Source: Pseudomonadota bacterium
GTDB taxonomy: Bacteria; Pseudomonadota; Gammaproteobacteria; Burkholderiales; Ferrovaceae
Assembly (NCBI GenBank): GCA_021811005.1
Contig: JAJZPY010000001.1
Span: 1 to 44,423, forward strand
Direction: 5' to 3'
Length of the DNA: 44,423 nucleotides
A program made the position numbers and the translations under genes. Below, one piece after another: positions 7,983-16,291 of the stretch. The notes below the pieces were generated by a model, which was not told the DNA's origin, made no database searches, and saw only the letters and a program-made list of their open reading frames with translations. Position 1 is the first letter of the stretch. Each line of letters opens with the position of its first letter.

Positions 7983-9335
7983 TCAGCTTTTCTTGGCCGG
8001 CCGTTTCCACCGCGCCACGGTCATTTGCTTGGAGCGGGACAAAGTCAGCTGGTCCGCGGGCACCGCAGTGACGATGGTGGACCCGGCACCAATGGTGGCT
8101 CCGCGACCGACCGTAACCGGAGCCACCAGCTGGGTATCCGACCCAATGAACACGTCATCTTCGATGACGGTCCGGTGTTTGTTGACCCCGTCGTAATTGC
8201 AGGTGATGGTGCCGGCGCCCACGTTGACGCGGGCGCCGACCGTGCTGTCGCCCACGTACGAAAGATGGTTGGCCTTGGTTTCTTCGCCGAGAACGCTGTT
8301 TTTTATTTCCACGAAATTCCCGATGTGGACTTCGGCTGCCATCTCCGTTCCGGGCCGAAGCCGGGCGTAGGGTCCGATCCTGCAGTTGCGCCCCACGCGT
8401 GCGCCGTCCATATGGCTGAAGGGCTGTACAACGGTGCCCGCCCCGACATGGCTGTCGCGAATCACGCAGTGGGCACCGACACTGACACCGTCCTCCAGCA
8501 CCACGTCGCCTTCAAACACGCAGCCCACGTCAATTTGCACATCGCGACCGCATGACAGGCTTCCGCGCACATCCAGGCGCTCGGGATCGGCCAGCGTGAC
8601 GCCTGATTCCAGCAGCTTGTCGGCTGTTTCGCGCTGAAACAGGCGTTCCAGCTGGGCGAGCTGTTTTTTGCTGTTCACGCCAAGCGCTTCCCAGAAATGG
8701 CCAGGACGGCAGGTGCGGATGAGAATGCCATCGCGCACGGCCAGGGACACCACGTCCGTCAGGTAATACTCGTTTTGGTCATTGTCGCAGGAGAGCTGTT
8801 CAAGCCATCCCCCCAGCCGTTCTGCCGGCAATGCCATGATGCCGGTGTTGACTTCGGTGATGGCGCGTTCCGATTCGTTGGCATCGCGCTCTTCCCGGAT
8901 TCCGGTCACTGCGCCCGCCGTATTGCGCAAAATGCGGCCATACCCCTGCGGCTGGTCCAATTCCTGGACCAGCAAGGCCAGCGCTCCGTCCGCGGCGGAC
9001 AAGGCAAGGCCATGAAGCGTTTCCGGTTGCAGTAGCGGCACGTCCCCGTAAAGCACGAGAACGGTACCTTGGGAAGGAAGCAGGGGAAGCGCCTGCATGA
9101 GGGCATGGCCGGTGCCCTGCTGCGGCTCCTGCAAGGCCCATTGAATGGTTGGACCGGAAAGCGCGGACTGGACGGCCTGTGCGCCGTGGCCATGAACCAC
9201 CACCACCGTTTGCGGCCGGAGGTGTCCGGCCGCTTCCAGCACATGTTGCAGCAGGGGCTTTCCTGCCAGCCGGTGCAGCACCTTGGGCAGTGCCGAGTGC
9301 ATGCGTTTGCCTTGCCCTGCGGCAAGGATGACCAC
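7983..9335 (-). CDS. glmU: Bifunctional GlmU (GlcNAc-1-P uridyltransferase / GlcN-1-P acetyltransferase)
   Basis: GlmU acetylates glucosamine-1-phosphate and then makes UDP-GlcNAc, the precursor of peptidoglycan and LPS. The 450-residue protein begins with the nucleotidyltransferase signature (VILAAGQGKRMHSALPKVLH). Its C-terminal half shows left-handed beta-helix hexapeptide repeats, including the conserved region GNFVEIKNSVLGEETKANHLSY. It lies 20 bp after atpC at the end of the ATP synthase operon, a placement also seen in other proteobacteria, and is probably co-transcribed with it. Confidence 0.95.
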   Translation of the reverse strand: MVILAAGQGKRMHSALPKVLHRLAGKPLLQHVLEAAGHLRPQTVVVVHGHGAQAVQSALSGPTIQWALQEPQQGTGHALMQALPLLPSQGTVLVLYGDVPLLQPETLHGLALSAADGALALLVQELDQPQGYGRILRNTAGAVTGIREERDANESERAITEVNTGIMALPAERLGGWLEQLSCDNDQNEYYLTDVVSLAVRDGILIRTCRPGHFWEALGVNSKKQLAQLERLFQRETADKLLESGVTLADPERLDVRGSLSCGRDVQIDVGCVFEGDVVLEDGVSVGAHCVIRDSHVGAGTVVQPFSHMDGARVGRNCRIGPYARLRPGTEMAAEVHIGNFVEIKNSVLGEETKANHLSYVGDSTVGARVNVGAGTITCNYDGVNKHRTVIEDDVFIGSDTQLVAPVTVGRGATIGAGSTIVTAVPADQLTLSRSKQMTVARWKRPAKKS

Positions 9336-9355
9336 ACTGGGTGCGGTCAGGGTGT

Positions 9356-9784
9356 TCAGTGCCCGGCCTTGCGCAACCGCTTGATGGTTGCGAGCTGCGC
9401 CATGGCATCAGCCAGTTCTGCTGTTGCCTTGGCATAATCGATTTCCGCCGAGCGGTCGTGCAACGCTTCTTCGGCCAGACGTTTGGCTTCCAGGGCTTTT
9501 GCCTCATCCAGATCATGGCCACGGACTGCGGTGTCTGCCAGTACCGTGACACTGTCGGGCTGAACTTCAAGAATCCCGCCGGAAACAAACACGAGCTCTT
9601 CGTCGGCCTGGTCAGGCAGGCGCAGCCGGACCGCGCCCGCGCGAATGCGGGTGATCAGCGGCGTGTGCCGCGGGTAGATACCCAGTTCACCCAGTTCGCC
9701 GGGCAGGACGACAAATTCGGCATTGCCCGAAAAGATCTGCTCTTCGGCACTGACGACGTCCACATGGATCAGGTTGGCCATCAC
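9356..9784 (-). CDS. atpC: ATP synthase F1 subunit epsilon
   Basis: Central-stalk and inhibitory subunit of F1. The 142-residue protein has the N-terminal beta-sandwich (MANLIHVDVVSAEEQIFSG; GELGIYPRHTPLIT) and the C-terminal helical hairpin (about 90-142) that can block rotation. Length is normal. It follows atpD by 9 bp and is the last atp gene before glmU. Confidence 0.95.
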   Translation of the reverse strand: MMANLIHVDVVSAEEQIFSGNAEFVVLPGELGELGIYPRHTPLITRIRAGAVRLRLPDQADEELVFVSGGILEVQPDSVTVLADTAVRGHDLDEAKALEAKRLAEEALHDRSAEIDYAKATAELADAMAQLATIKRLRKAGH

Positions 9785-9793
9785 AACACTCCG

Positions 9794-11173
9794 TTATTGA
9801 AGGGTCTTGGCTTTTTCGATGGCTTCGTCGATGCTTCCCACCATGTAAAAGGCCTGTTCCGGCAGATTGTCGTAGTCGCCGTTGACGATGCCCTTGAAGC
9901 CCTTGATGGTTTCCGCCAGCGGAACATACTTTCCGGGGGCTCCGGTAAACACTTCCGCCACGCTGAAAGGTTGCGACAGGAAACGCTGGATCTTGCGGGC
10001 ACGGGCCACCACCAGCTTGTCCTCGGGAGAGAGTTCGTCCATCCCCAGGATGGCGATGATGTCACGCAATTCCTTGTAGCGCTGGAGTGTGGCTTGCACC
10101 GAGCGGGCCGTGTTGTAGTGTTCCTCGCCCACCACCAGCGGGTCCAGCTGACGCGAAGTGGAATCCAGCGGATCCACTGCAGGGTAGATCCCCAGCGAAG
10201 CGATATCCCGCGACAACACGACCGTGGAGTCGAGGTGCAGGAAGGTCGTGGCCGGCGAGGGATCGGTCAGGTCATCGGCGGGCACGTAAACGGCCTGCAC
10301 GGAGGTGATGGAGCCCACTTTGGTGGAAGTGATCCGTTCCTGCAGGCGCCCCATTTCTTCGGCCAGCGTCGGTTGATAGCCCACGGCGGAAGGCATGCGG
10401 CCCAGCAAGGCGGACACTTCGGTACCGGCCAGGGTGTAGCGGTAAATATTGTCGACGAAGAGCAGCACATCACGTCCTTCATCGCGGAAAAATTCCGCCA
10501 TGGTCAGACCGGTCAGCGCCACGCGCAGGCGGTTGCCGGGCGGCTCGTTCATCTGGCCGTACACCAGCGCCACCTTGTCCAGCACGTTGGAGTCTTTCAT
10601 TTCGTGGTAGAAGTCGTTCCCTTCGCGGGTCCGTTCACCCACACCGGCAAACACCGAGTAGCCCCCGTGCGCCTTGGCGATGTTGTTGATCAGCTCCATC
10701 ATGTTCACGGTCTTGCCCACGCCCGCGCCACCAAACAACCCCACTTTCCCGCCTTTGGCGAACGGGCAGATGAGGTCGATCACCTTGATGCCGGTTTCCA
10801 GCAACTCCTGGCTGGGTGACAGGTCTTCGTAGCTGGGCGCCTTGCGGTGAATCGAGGAAGTGCCTTCAGCACCGATGGGGCCGGCTTCGTCAATGGGACG
10901 GCCGAGCACGTCCATGATGCGACCCAGCGTTTTGGGACCCACCGGAACGGAAATTGGCGCGCCGGTGTTTTTTACCATCATGCCGCGACGCATGCCGTCG
11001 GAGGAGCCCAGCGCGATCGTGCGAACCACGCCGTCGCCCAGTTGCTGTTGCACTTCCAGTGTGAGTTCGCTGCCGTCCATGACCAATGCGTCGTATACGG
11101 CTGGCATCTGGTCGCGCTGAAACTCAACGTCGATCACGGCACCGATGCACTGGACAATTTTTCCTTGGTTCAT
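9794..11173 (-). CDS. atpD: ATP synthase F1 subunit beta
   Basis: Catalytic subunit of F1, which makes or hydrolyses ATP at the alpha-beta interface. The 459-residue protein has the P-loop GGAGVGKT, the catalytic glutamate region (GVGERTREGND) and the signature PAVDPLDSTS. The start MNQGKIVQCIGAVIDVEF is standard. It lies between atpG and atpC in the usual F1Fo order. Confidence 0.97.
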   Translation of the reverse strand: MNQGKIVQCIGAVIDVEFQRDQMPAVYDALVMDGSELTLEVQQQLGDGVVRTIALGSSDGMRRGMMVKNTGAPISVPVGPKTLGRIMDVLGRPIDEAGPIGAEGTSSIHRKAPSYEDLSPSQELLETGIKVIDLICPFAKGGKVGLFGGAGVGKTVNMMELINNIAKAHGGYSVFAGVGERTREGNDFYHEMKDSNVLDKVALVYGQMNEPPGNRLRVALTGLTMAEFFRDEGRDVLLFVDNIYRYTLAGTEVSALLGRMPSAVGYQPTLAEEMGRLQERITSTKVGSITSVQAVYVPADDLTDPSPATTFLHLDSTVVLSRDIASLGIYPAVDPLDSTSRQLDPLVVGEEHYNTARSVQATLQRYKELRDIIAILGMDELSPEDKLVVARARKIQRFLSQPFSVAEVFTGAPGKYVPLAETIKGFKGIVNGDYDNLPEQAFYMVGSIDEAIEKAKTLQ

Positions 11174-11210
11174 TTGCGTGTCCTAAACGTTATCTATGTA
11201 TGAATTGGGT

Positions 11211-12086
11211 TTAAACCGCTGCGGCGCCGCCGACGATTTCGGACAGTTCCTTGGTGATCGCAGCCTGCCGGGTCTTGTTGTAGATCAGCTGGAGTTCGTC
11301 GATCACGGTGCCCGCATTGTCCGAAGCCGCTTTCATGGCCACCATGCGAGCGCTTTGCTCGGAGGCGATGTTTTCGGCCACAGCCTGGTAAATCAGGGCT
11401 TCCACGTAGCGGAGCATCAGGTCGTCCACCACGGACCGGGGGTCCGGTTCGTAGATGTAATCCCAGGCAGATGCCTCGATCGCCGTCTCGCCGGACAGGT
11501 ATTCCTTGGGCAGAGGCAGCAGGGGTTCGACCACCGGTTCCTGCTTCATGGTGTTCACGAAACGGTTATAGGCAAGATACACCGCATCCACGCGGCCTTC
11601 GGCATACAAATCCAGCATCACCTTGAGCGGGCCGATGAGCTTGTCGAGATGGGGCGTATCTCCGATGTGGACCAGCTGGGCCACGACGGGCGCGCCGATC
11701 CGTTGCAGGAAACCGAGGCCCTTGTTGCCGATGGCCACCGTTTGCACCTTGGCGCCGCCTTCTTCCCACTGCTTCATGGACTGGGTCACCAGGCGCAACA
11801 GGTTGGTATTCAGTCCGCCGCAAAGGCCTTTGTCGGAAGTGACCACCACAACACCCACGTTGCGCACCGGTTCGCGGCGCACCATGAAGGCGTGGCGATA
11901 TTCCGGATGTGCTTGTGCCAGATGGGACGCCACTTTTCGGATTTTTTCGCCATAAGGCCGGGAAGCCCGCATGCGTTCCTGCGCCTTGCGCATTTTGCTT
12001 GCAGCCACCATTTCCATGGCCTTGGTGATCTTGCGCGTGTTTTGCACGCTCTTGATCTTCATCCGGATTTCTTTTGAACCCGCCAT
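11211..12086 (-). CDS. atpG: ATP synthase F1 subunit gamma
   Basis: Rotor shaft of F1. The 291-residue protein starts MAGSKEIRMKIKSVQNTRKITKAMEMV, the conserved N-terminal coiled-coil helix, and ends with the matching C-terminal helix (YNKTRQAAITKELSEIVGGAAA). Both ends and the length are typical. It lies 27 bp downstream of atpA. Confidence 0.96.
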   Translation of the reverse strand: MAGSKEIRMKIKSVQNTRKITKAMEMVAASKMRKAQERMRASRPYGEKIRKVASHLAQAHPEYRHAFMVRREPVRNVGVVVVTSDKGLCGGLNTNLLRLVTQSMKQWEEGGAKVQTVAIGNKGLGFLQRIGAPVVAQLVHIGDTPHLDKLIGPLKVMLDLYAEGRVDAVYLAYNRFVNTMKQEPVVEPLLPLPKEYLSGETAIEASAWDYIYEPDPRSVVDDLMLRYVEALIYQAVAENIASEQSARMVAMKAASDNAGTVIDELQLIYNKTRQAAITKELSEIVGGAAAV

Positions 12087-12113
12087 TTCTTAAGCTCCGT
12101 CGCGCACCAGGAC

Positions 12114-13655
12114 TCAGTAAACGCCTGTTTTCTTGAAATCCTGGATGGCTGCATCCAGCGCCTTCTCGGTATCCCCGTCGAGATCCTGCGTGGTGGCGAT
12201 CTTGTCGACGATGGCTGCGTACTTGGTCTTCAGGAACGCGCGCAGGCCGGATTCGAAAGCCAGTGCACGCTTGACTTCCACGTCGTCGTAGTAACCCTTG
12301 TTGACGGCAAACAGCGTGACTGCCATTTCAGCCACGGACAGGGTTGCGTACTGTGCCTGCTTCATCAGCTCGGTCACCATGCGACCGCGCTCCAGCTGCT
12401 TGCGGGTGGCGTCGTCGAGATCGGAAGCGAACTGGGCAAACGCCGCCAGTTCACGGTACTGCGCCAGTGCCAGACGCACGCCGCCACCGAGTTTCTTGAT
12501 GACCTTGGTCTGCGCGGCACCACCCACTCGGGACACCGAAATGCCCGCGTTGATGGCGGGTCGGATACCGGCGTTGAAAAGGTCGGTTTCAAGGAAGATC
12601 TGGCCGTCGGTAATGGAAATCACGTTGGTGGGCACGAAGGCCGTCACGTCGCCCGCCTGGGTCTCAATGATGGGCAGCGCGGTGAGTGAACCGGTTTTTC
12701 CTTTCACTTCGCCCTTGGTTTCCCGTTCCACGTATGCTTCGTTGACTCGGGCTGCGCGCTCCAGAAGACGGGAATGCAGGTAGAAAACGTCGCCAGGATA
12801 AGCTTCACGGCCCGGAGGACGGCGCAACAGCAGCGAAATCTGGCGGTAGGCCCAGGCCTGCTTGGTCAGGTCATCATAAATGATGAGTGCGTCCTGGCCG
12901 CGATCGCGGAAATATTCGCCCATGGAACAGCCGGCATAAGGCGCGATGAACTGCATGGCGGCCGAATCCGAGGCCGTGGCAGCCACCACGATGGTGTATT
13001 CCATCGCCCCGTGCTCTTCCAGTTTGCGCACCACGTTGGCAATGGAGGACGCTTTCTGTCCAATGGCCACGTAAATGCAGGTCATGTTCTGACCTTTCTG
13101 GTTGATGATGGTGTCCACGGCCACGGCGGTCTTTCCGGTCTGGCGGTCGCCGATGATGAGCTCGCGTTGTCCGCGGCCGATGGGCACCATCGAATCCACG
13201 GATTTAAGGCCGGTTTGTACCGGCTGGGACACGGATTTTCTCCAGATCACCCCGGGAGCGATCTTTTCGATCGGTGAAGTCTGCTTGGCATTGATCGGCC
13301 CCTTGCCGTCAATCGGCTTGCCCAGGGCGTCCACGACACGCCCAATCAGTTCGGGCCCGACCGGCACTTCCAGGATGCGGCCCGTGCAGGTGACGGTGTC
13401 GCCTTCACTGATGTGTTCGTAATCACCCAGAACCACGGCACCGACGGAATCGCGCTCGAGGTTCAGGGCAAGACCAAACGTATTTTTGGGAAACTCGATC
13501 ATTTCCCCCTGCATCACGTCTGTCAGTCCATGGACGCGGACGATGCCGTCCGTCACGGACACGACCGTGCCTTGGGTGCGGGCTTCCGCCGTGACGGGAA
13601 GACTCTGGATCTTCGCCTTGATCAGTTCGCTAATTTCCGACGGGTTCAACTGCAT
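12114..13655 (-). CDS. atpA: ATP synthase F1 subunit alpha
   Basis: Regulatory nucleotide-binding subunit of F1. The 513-residue protein has the P-loop GDRQTGKT, the conserved SVDSMVPIGRGQRELIIGDR block and the signature with the arginine finger (PAINAGISVSRVGG). Length matches E. coli AtpA exactly. It lies between atpH and atpG. Confidence 0.97.
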   Translation of the reverse strand: MQLNPSEISELIKAKIQSLPVTAEARTQGTVVSVTDGIVRVHGLTDVMQGEMIEFPKNTFGLALNLERDSVGAVVLGDYEHISEGDTVTCTGRILEVPVGPELIGRVVDALGKPIDGKGPINAKQTSPIEKIAPGVIWRKSVSQPVQTGLKSVDSMVPIGRGQRELIIGDRQTGKTAVAVDTIINQKGQNMTCIYVAIGQKASSIANVVRKLEEHGAMEYTIVVAATASDSAAMQFIAPYAGCSMGEYFRDRGQDALIIYDDLTKQAWAYRQISLLLRRPPGREAYPGDVFYLHSRLLERAARVNEAYVERETKGEVKGKTGSLTALPIIETQAGDVTAFVPTNVISITDGQIFLETDLFNAGIRPAINAGISVSRVGGAAQTKVIKKLGGGVRLALAQYRELAAFAQFASDLDDATRKQLERGRMVTELMKQAQYATLSVAEMAVTLFAVNKGYYDDVEVKRALAFESGLRAFLKTKYAAIVDKIATTQDLDGDTEKALDAAIQDFKKTGVY

Positions 13656-13697
13656 GGTGTTCTCCTGACAGGCGGGCTCGCTGAGCCTGCCTTTGCT

Positions 13698-14234
13698 TTA
13701 ACGTTTTAGCGCAACAGCCATTTGATCGATGCGGGCACGGACGGATCCGTCAATCACCACATCGCCTACGGTCACTTTCACGCCGCCGATCAACGATGCG
13801 TCAACCGATACTTCCGGCCGGATTTTCCTGGCAAACCGTTTCTCGAGGCCGCTGACCAGCTGGTCGAGTTCTTGCGCAACCAAGGGAAAGGCGCTGACGA
13901 TCTGGGCGTCGAGCTGCCCTTCGTGCTGATGCCGCAAGATTTCAAACTGCCGGCTGATGGCGGGGAGGGCCGGGATGCGGTGGTTGTCCACCAGAAGCTG
14001 AACCAGCTTCTTGCCTTCCTCGTTCAGCTTTCCTTCGCATACGGACAGGAAAATGCCGGACAGCTGGGCACGATCCAGGCGGGGGTTGCCCACCAGGGCT
14101 GCCATGTCTGAATCGCTGGCAACGGCCGAAAGCCATTGCAAGGTCTCAGACCAGCGATCCAGCGCCTTTTCTTCCAGAGCCAGCTTGAATACGGCTTCCG
14201 CGTAGGGTCTGGCAATCGTTGTGATCTCTGCCAT
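13698..14234 (-). CDS. atpH: ATP synthase F1 subunit delta
   Basis: Stator subunit that joins the top of F1 to subunit b. The 178-residue protein has the N-terminal helical bundle (ARPYAEAVFKLA) and the C-terminal family signature around GGVKVTVGDVVIDGSVRARI. It lies 8 bp after atpF and 42 bp before atpA. Confidence 0.95.
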   Translation of the reverse strand: MAEITTIARPYAEAVFKLALEEKALDRWSETLQWLSAVASDSDMAALVGNPRLDRAQLSGIFLSVCEGKLNEEGKKLVQLLVDNHRIPALPAISRQFEILRHQHEGQLDAQIVSAFPLVAQELDQLVSGLEKRFARKIRPEVSVDASLIGGVKVTVGDVVIDGSVRARIDQMAVALKR

Positions 14235-14242
14235 GATGATCC

Positions 14243-14713
14243 TTACAGCTCGGTGCGGATGGAGGCCAGAAGTTCCGAATGGGCCTGGGCATTGATTTCG
14301 CGGCGCAGAATTTTTTCAGCTCCGGCAACTGCCAGATCCGCCACGCGATCACGAAGCGATTCCTTGGCGCGCATGACTTCCTGCTCCACTTCGGCCTTGG
14401 ACTGGGCAATCACCCGATCCGCCTCGGCTTTTGCCTCAAGACGGGCTTCCTCGATGATTTCACTGCGCCGCTTTTCGGACAGGGCAATGATCTCCGCCGC
14501 CTTGGCCTTGGCTTCGTTCAGCGCTTCCTCGGAACGGCGTTCGGCCAGGACCAGGTCCTGCTTGCCACGCTCGGCCGCGGCAAGGCCGTCGGCGATTTTG
14601 CGCGCACGCTCTTCAAGAGCGGCAACGAGCGGCGGCCACACGAATTTCATGGTGAACCAGATCAGGATCGCAAACGTGATGGCCTGACCGATGATAGTGG
14701 CATTGATGTTCAT
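14243..14713 (-). CDS. atpF: ATP synthase Fo subunit b
   Basis: Peripheral stalk of the ATP synthase. The 156-residue protein has one N-terminal membrane helix (about 5-25) followed by a long Ala/Glu/Arg/Lys-rich coiled coil to the C terminus. It starts MNINATIIGQAITFAIL, as in other proteobacteria. Length equals that of E. coli AtpF. It lies between atpE and atpH. Confidence 0.96.
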   Translation of the reverse strand: MNINATIIGQAITFAILIWFTMKFVWPPLVAALEERARKIADGLAAAERGKQDLVLAERRSEEALNEAKAKAAEIIALSEKRRSEIIEEARLEAKAEADRVIAQSKAEVEQEVMRAKESLRDRVADLAVAGAEKILRREINAQAHSELLASIRTEL

Positions 14714-14746
14714 GCCTGTGCTCCCAAAGTTTCGGCTTGCCGGTTA

Positions 14747-15013
14747 TTAGCCCTTCAGCATCGGGACGAAGGGGTTGGCAAACAGCATGAACAGGCCAAT
14801 ACCCACGCCGATCATGGTCACCGCATCCAGCAGACCTGCAACGATGAACATCTTCACTTGCAGGGTCGGGATCATCTCGGGCTGACGGGCAGCGCCTTCC
14901 AGAAAACGGCCGCCGAGGATACCGAAGCCGATGGCGGTTCCCAGTGCACCACAACCAATCAGAATCGAAACGGCGATGGCGGTGCTGCCGAGCAGGGATG
15001 CAAGGTGTTCCAT
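14747..15013 (-). CDS. atpE: ATP synthase Fo subunit c
   Basis: Membrane ring subunit that carries protons. The 88-residue protein forms a helical hairpin with the polar loop ARQPE. The ion-binding carboxylate is Asp63 in GLLDAVTMIGVG. It lacks the Glu-Ser/Thr and Gln pattern of sodium-binding rings, so proton coupling is likely. A strong AAGGAG ribosome binding site with a T/A-rich region upstream fits the high translation needed for a multi-copy subunit. Confidence 0.97.
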   Translation of the reverse strand: MEHLASLLGSTAIAVSILIGCGALGTAIGFGILGGRFLEGAARQPEMIPTLQVKMFIVAGLLDAVTMIGVGIGLFMLFANPFVPMLKG

Positions 15014-15053
15014 TGATTTCTCCTTAAATCTACTAAATTACAAGTTAAAAAGG
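15014..15053 (-). promoter_or_regulatory. AU-rich translational enhancer and strong RBS of atpE
   Basis: On the minus strand AAGGAG (15025-15020) lies six bases before the atpE ATG. A T/A-rich tract upstream contains TTTTTAACT (near 15051-15043). The E. coli atpE leader has a similar U-rich enhancer with UUUUAACU that raises c-subunit synthesis. The resemblance is by eye, and function is inferred. Confidence 0.5.
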
Positions 15054-15088
15054 TTTACTGCCAAATCTTCCAGTCCGCACCCTCGGGC

Positions 15089-15859
15089 TCAGTGGCTTTC
15101 GTGTGCCATGCTGAGGTAAATGATGGTGAGGATCATGAAAATGAAAGCCTGCAAGGTGATGATCAGGATGTGGAAGATTGCCCAGGGCGCTCCCAGGGCC
15201 CACTGCAGGTAAAACGGGAGCAATGCGATCAAAATGAACACCATCTCCCCGGCATACATGTTGCCGAACAACCGCAAGGCCAGGGAAACCGGCTTCGCAA
15301 GATCTTCAATGAGGCGGAACAGCAGGTTGAAGGGGGCCATCTTGGGGCCGAAAGGAGCCGTCAGCACTTCGTGCATGAAACCGCCGAATTTCTTGGCCTT
15401 GATGTTGTAGAAATAGATCAGGAAAAACACCGTCAGCGACATGGCGAAGGTGTGGTTGGGATCCGTTGTGGGAACGGCTTTCCAATAATGCACGCCAAAG
15501 GCGCCAAGAATCATGGGAATCAGGTCAACCGGCAGCAGATCCATGGCGTTGAGTACGAACACCCACAGGAAAATGGTCAGGGCCAGCGGGCCTACCGCAC
15601 CGGCGTCACCGTGGAAAGTATCCCTGACCTGGGCCTGCACCATTTCGAAAATCATCTCCACGGCAGCCTGCAATTTGCCGGGAACGCCGGAAGTGGCCTT
15701 GCGGGCGACCCAGGCGAAAAGCCCGACGACCAGCAGGCCGAGCAGCGCGGAGGTGATGATGGTATCGAGATTGAAGGTCCAGAATCCGTGACCGTCCTGA
15801 AGGTTGGTCAGGTGGTGATGAATATACTCGCTGGTGCTGTTGCCTGCGCTTTCGCTCAT
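15089..15859 (-). CDS. atpB: ATP synthase Fo subunit a
   Basis: Stator membrane subunit with the proton half-channels. The 256-residue protein has five to six predicted membrane helices. The essential arginine is in SLALRLFGNMYAGE. The last helix is followed by the typical YLSMAHE end. It lies 13 bp after atpI and 75 bp before atpE. Confidence 0.96.
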   Translation of the reverse strand: MSESAGNSTSEYIHHHLTNLQDGHGFWTFNLDTIITSALLGLLVVGLFAWVARKATSGVPGKLQAAVEMIFEMVQAQVRDTFHGDAGAVGPLALTIFLWVFVLNAMDLLPVDLIPMILGAFGVHYWKAVPTTDPNHTFAMSLTVFFLIYFYNIKAKKFGGFMHEVLTAPFGPKMAPFNLLFRLIEDLAKPVSLALRLFGNMYAGEMVFILIALLPFYLQWALGAPWAIFHILIITLQAFIFMILTIIYLSMAHESH

Positions 15860-15872
15860 GATCTCGACAATG

Positions 15873-16226
15873 TCAGTCCATCAGCAGCGCCGCGAAATAG
15901 ACCAGCAGCGTTGCGATATAAGTTAAAAAAAACTCCGGTAACCGCAACGACCGGTACAACGCAAATGTTGCACTGAACAGAATTACGGTTATTACAAACT
16001 TGAATCGTTCCCCCGCATACTGCGCCTGAAGCCAGTGCCTCGGCGTATTGCCGCGCAACGTCGCGCTTCTCGCCGCATAGGAAAGACCCGCCAGAAAAGC
16101 GATGGATCCACCCAAGGCCGAAGAGACTGCTGCGTCCCTGTCTGAAAAGGCGGCCAAAGCCAGCCCAATCACCACGGTAACGACCATTTGGAGGCCAATG
16201 ATCCTGAGTATTTTGCGACTGATCAC
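15873..16226 (-). CDS. atpI: ATP synthase subunit I (Fo assembly helper)
   Basis: Small membrane protein at the head of the atp operon, thought to help c-ring or Fo assembly. Four hydrophobic segments are seen (IIGLQMVVTVVIGLALAAF; ALGGSIAFLAGLSYAA; FVITVILFSATFALY; FLTYIATLLVYFAALL). I chose the GTG at 16226 (117 residues). A TTG at 16244 (123 residues) would lie within about two bases of the predicted transcription start from the promoter at 16253-16282, leaving almost no leader. Neither start has a clear ribosome binding site, so the start is uncertain. Confidence 0.82.
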   Translation of the reverse strand: MISRKILRIIGLQMVVTVVIGLALAAFSDRDAAVSSALGGSIAFLAGLSYAARSATLRGNTPRHWLQAQYAGERFKFVITVILFSATFALYRSLRLPEFFLTYIATLLVYFAALLMD

Positions 16227-16252
16227 TGCGGGGGCGCCTGCCAAACGGCCGG

Positions 16253-16282
16253 ATTATAAACCGGGTCCAAATAAAGGGTCAA
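16253..16282 (-). promoter_or_regulatory. Predicted sigma-70-type promoter of the atp operon
   Basis: On the minus strand TTGACC (16282-16277) and TATAAT (16258-16253) are separated by 18 bp. This is the best promoter match in the window. It lies in the parB-atpI gap, so the atp operon can be transcribed independently of parAB. The predicted start is near 16246. Confidence 0.65.
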
Positions 16283-16291
16283 TGATAGTGG

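Noticed and set aside
9341..10819. Long plus-strand open frame of 492 codons opposite atpC and atpD
   Set aside because: It is antisense to two highly conserved ATP synthase genes, has no family resemblance and a His/Gln/Gly-rich composition typical of complement reading frames in GC-rich DNA.
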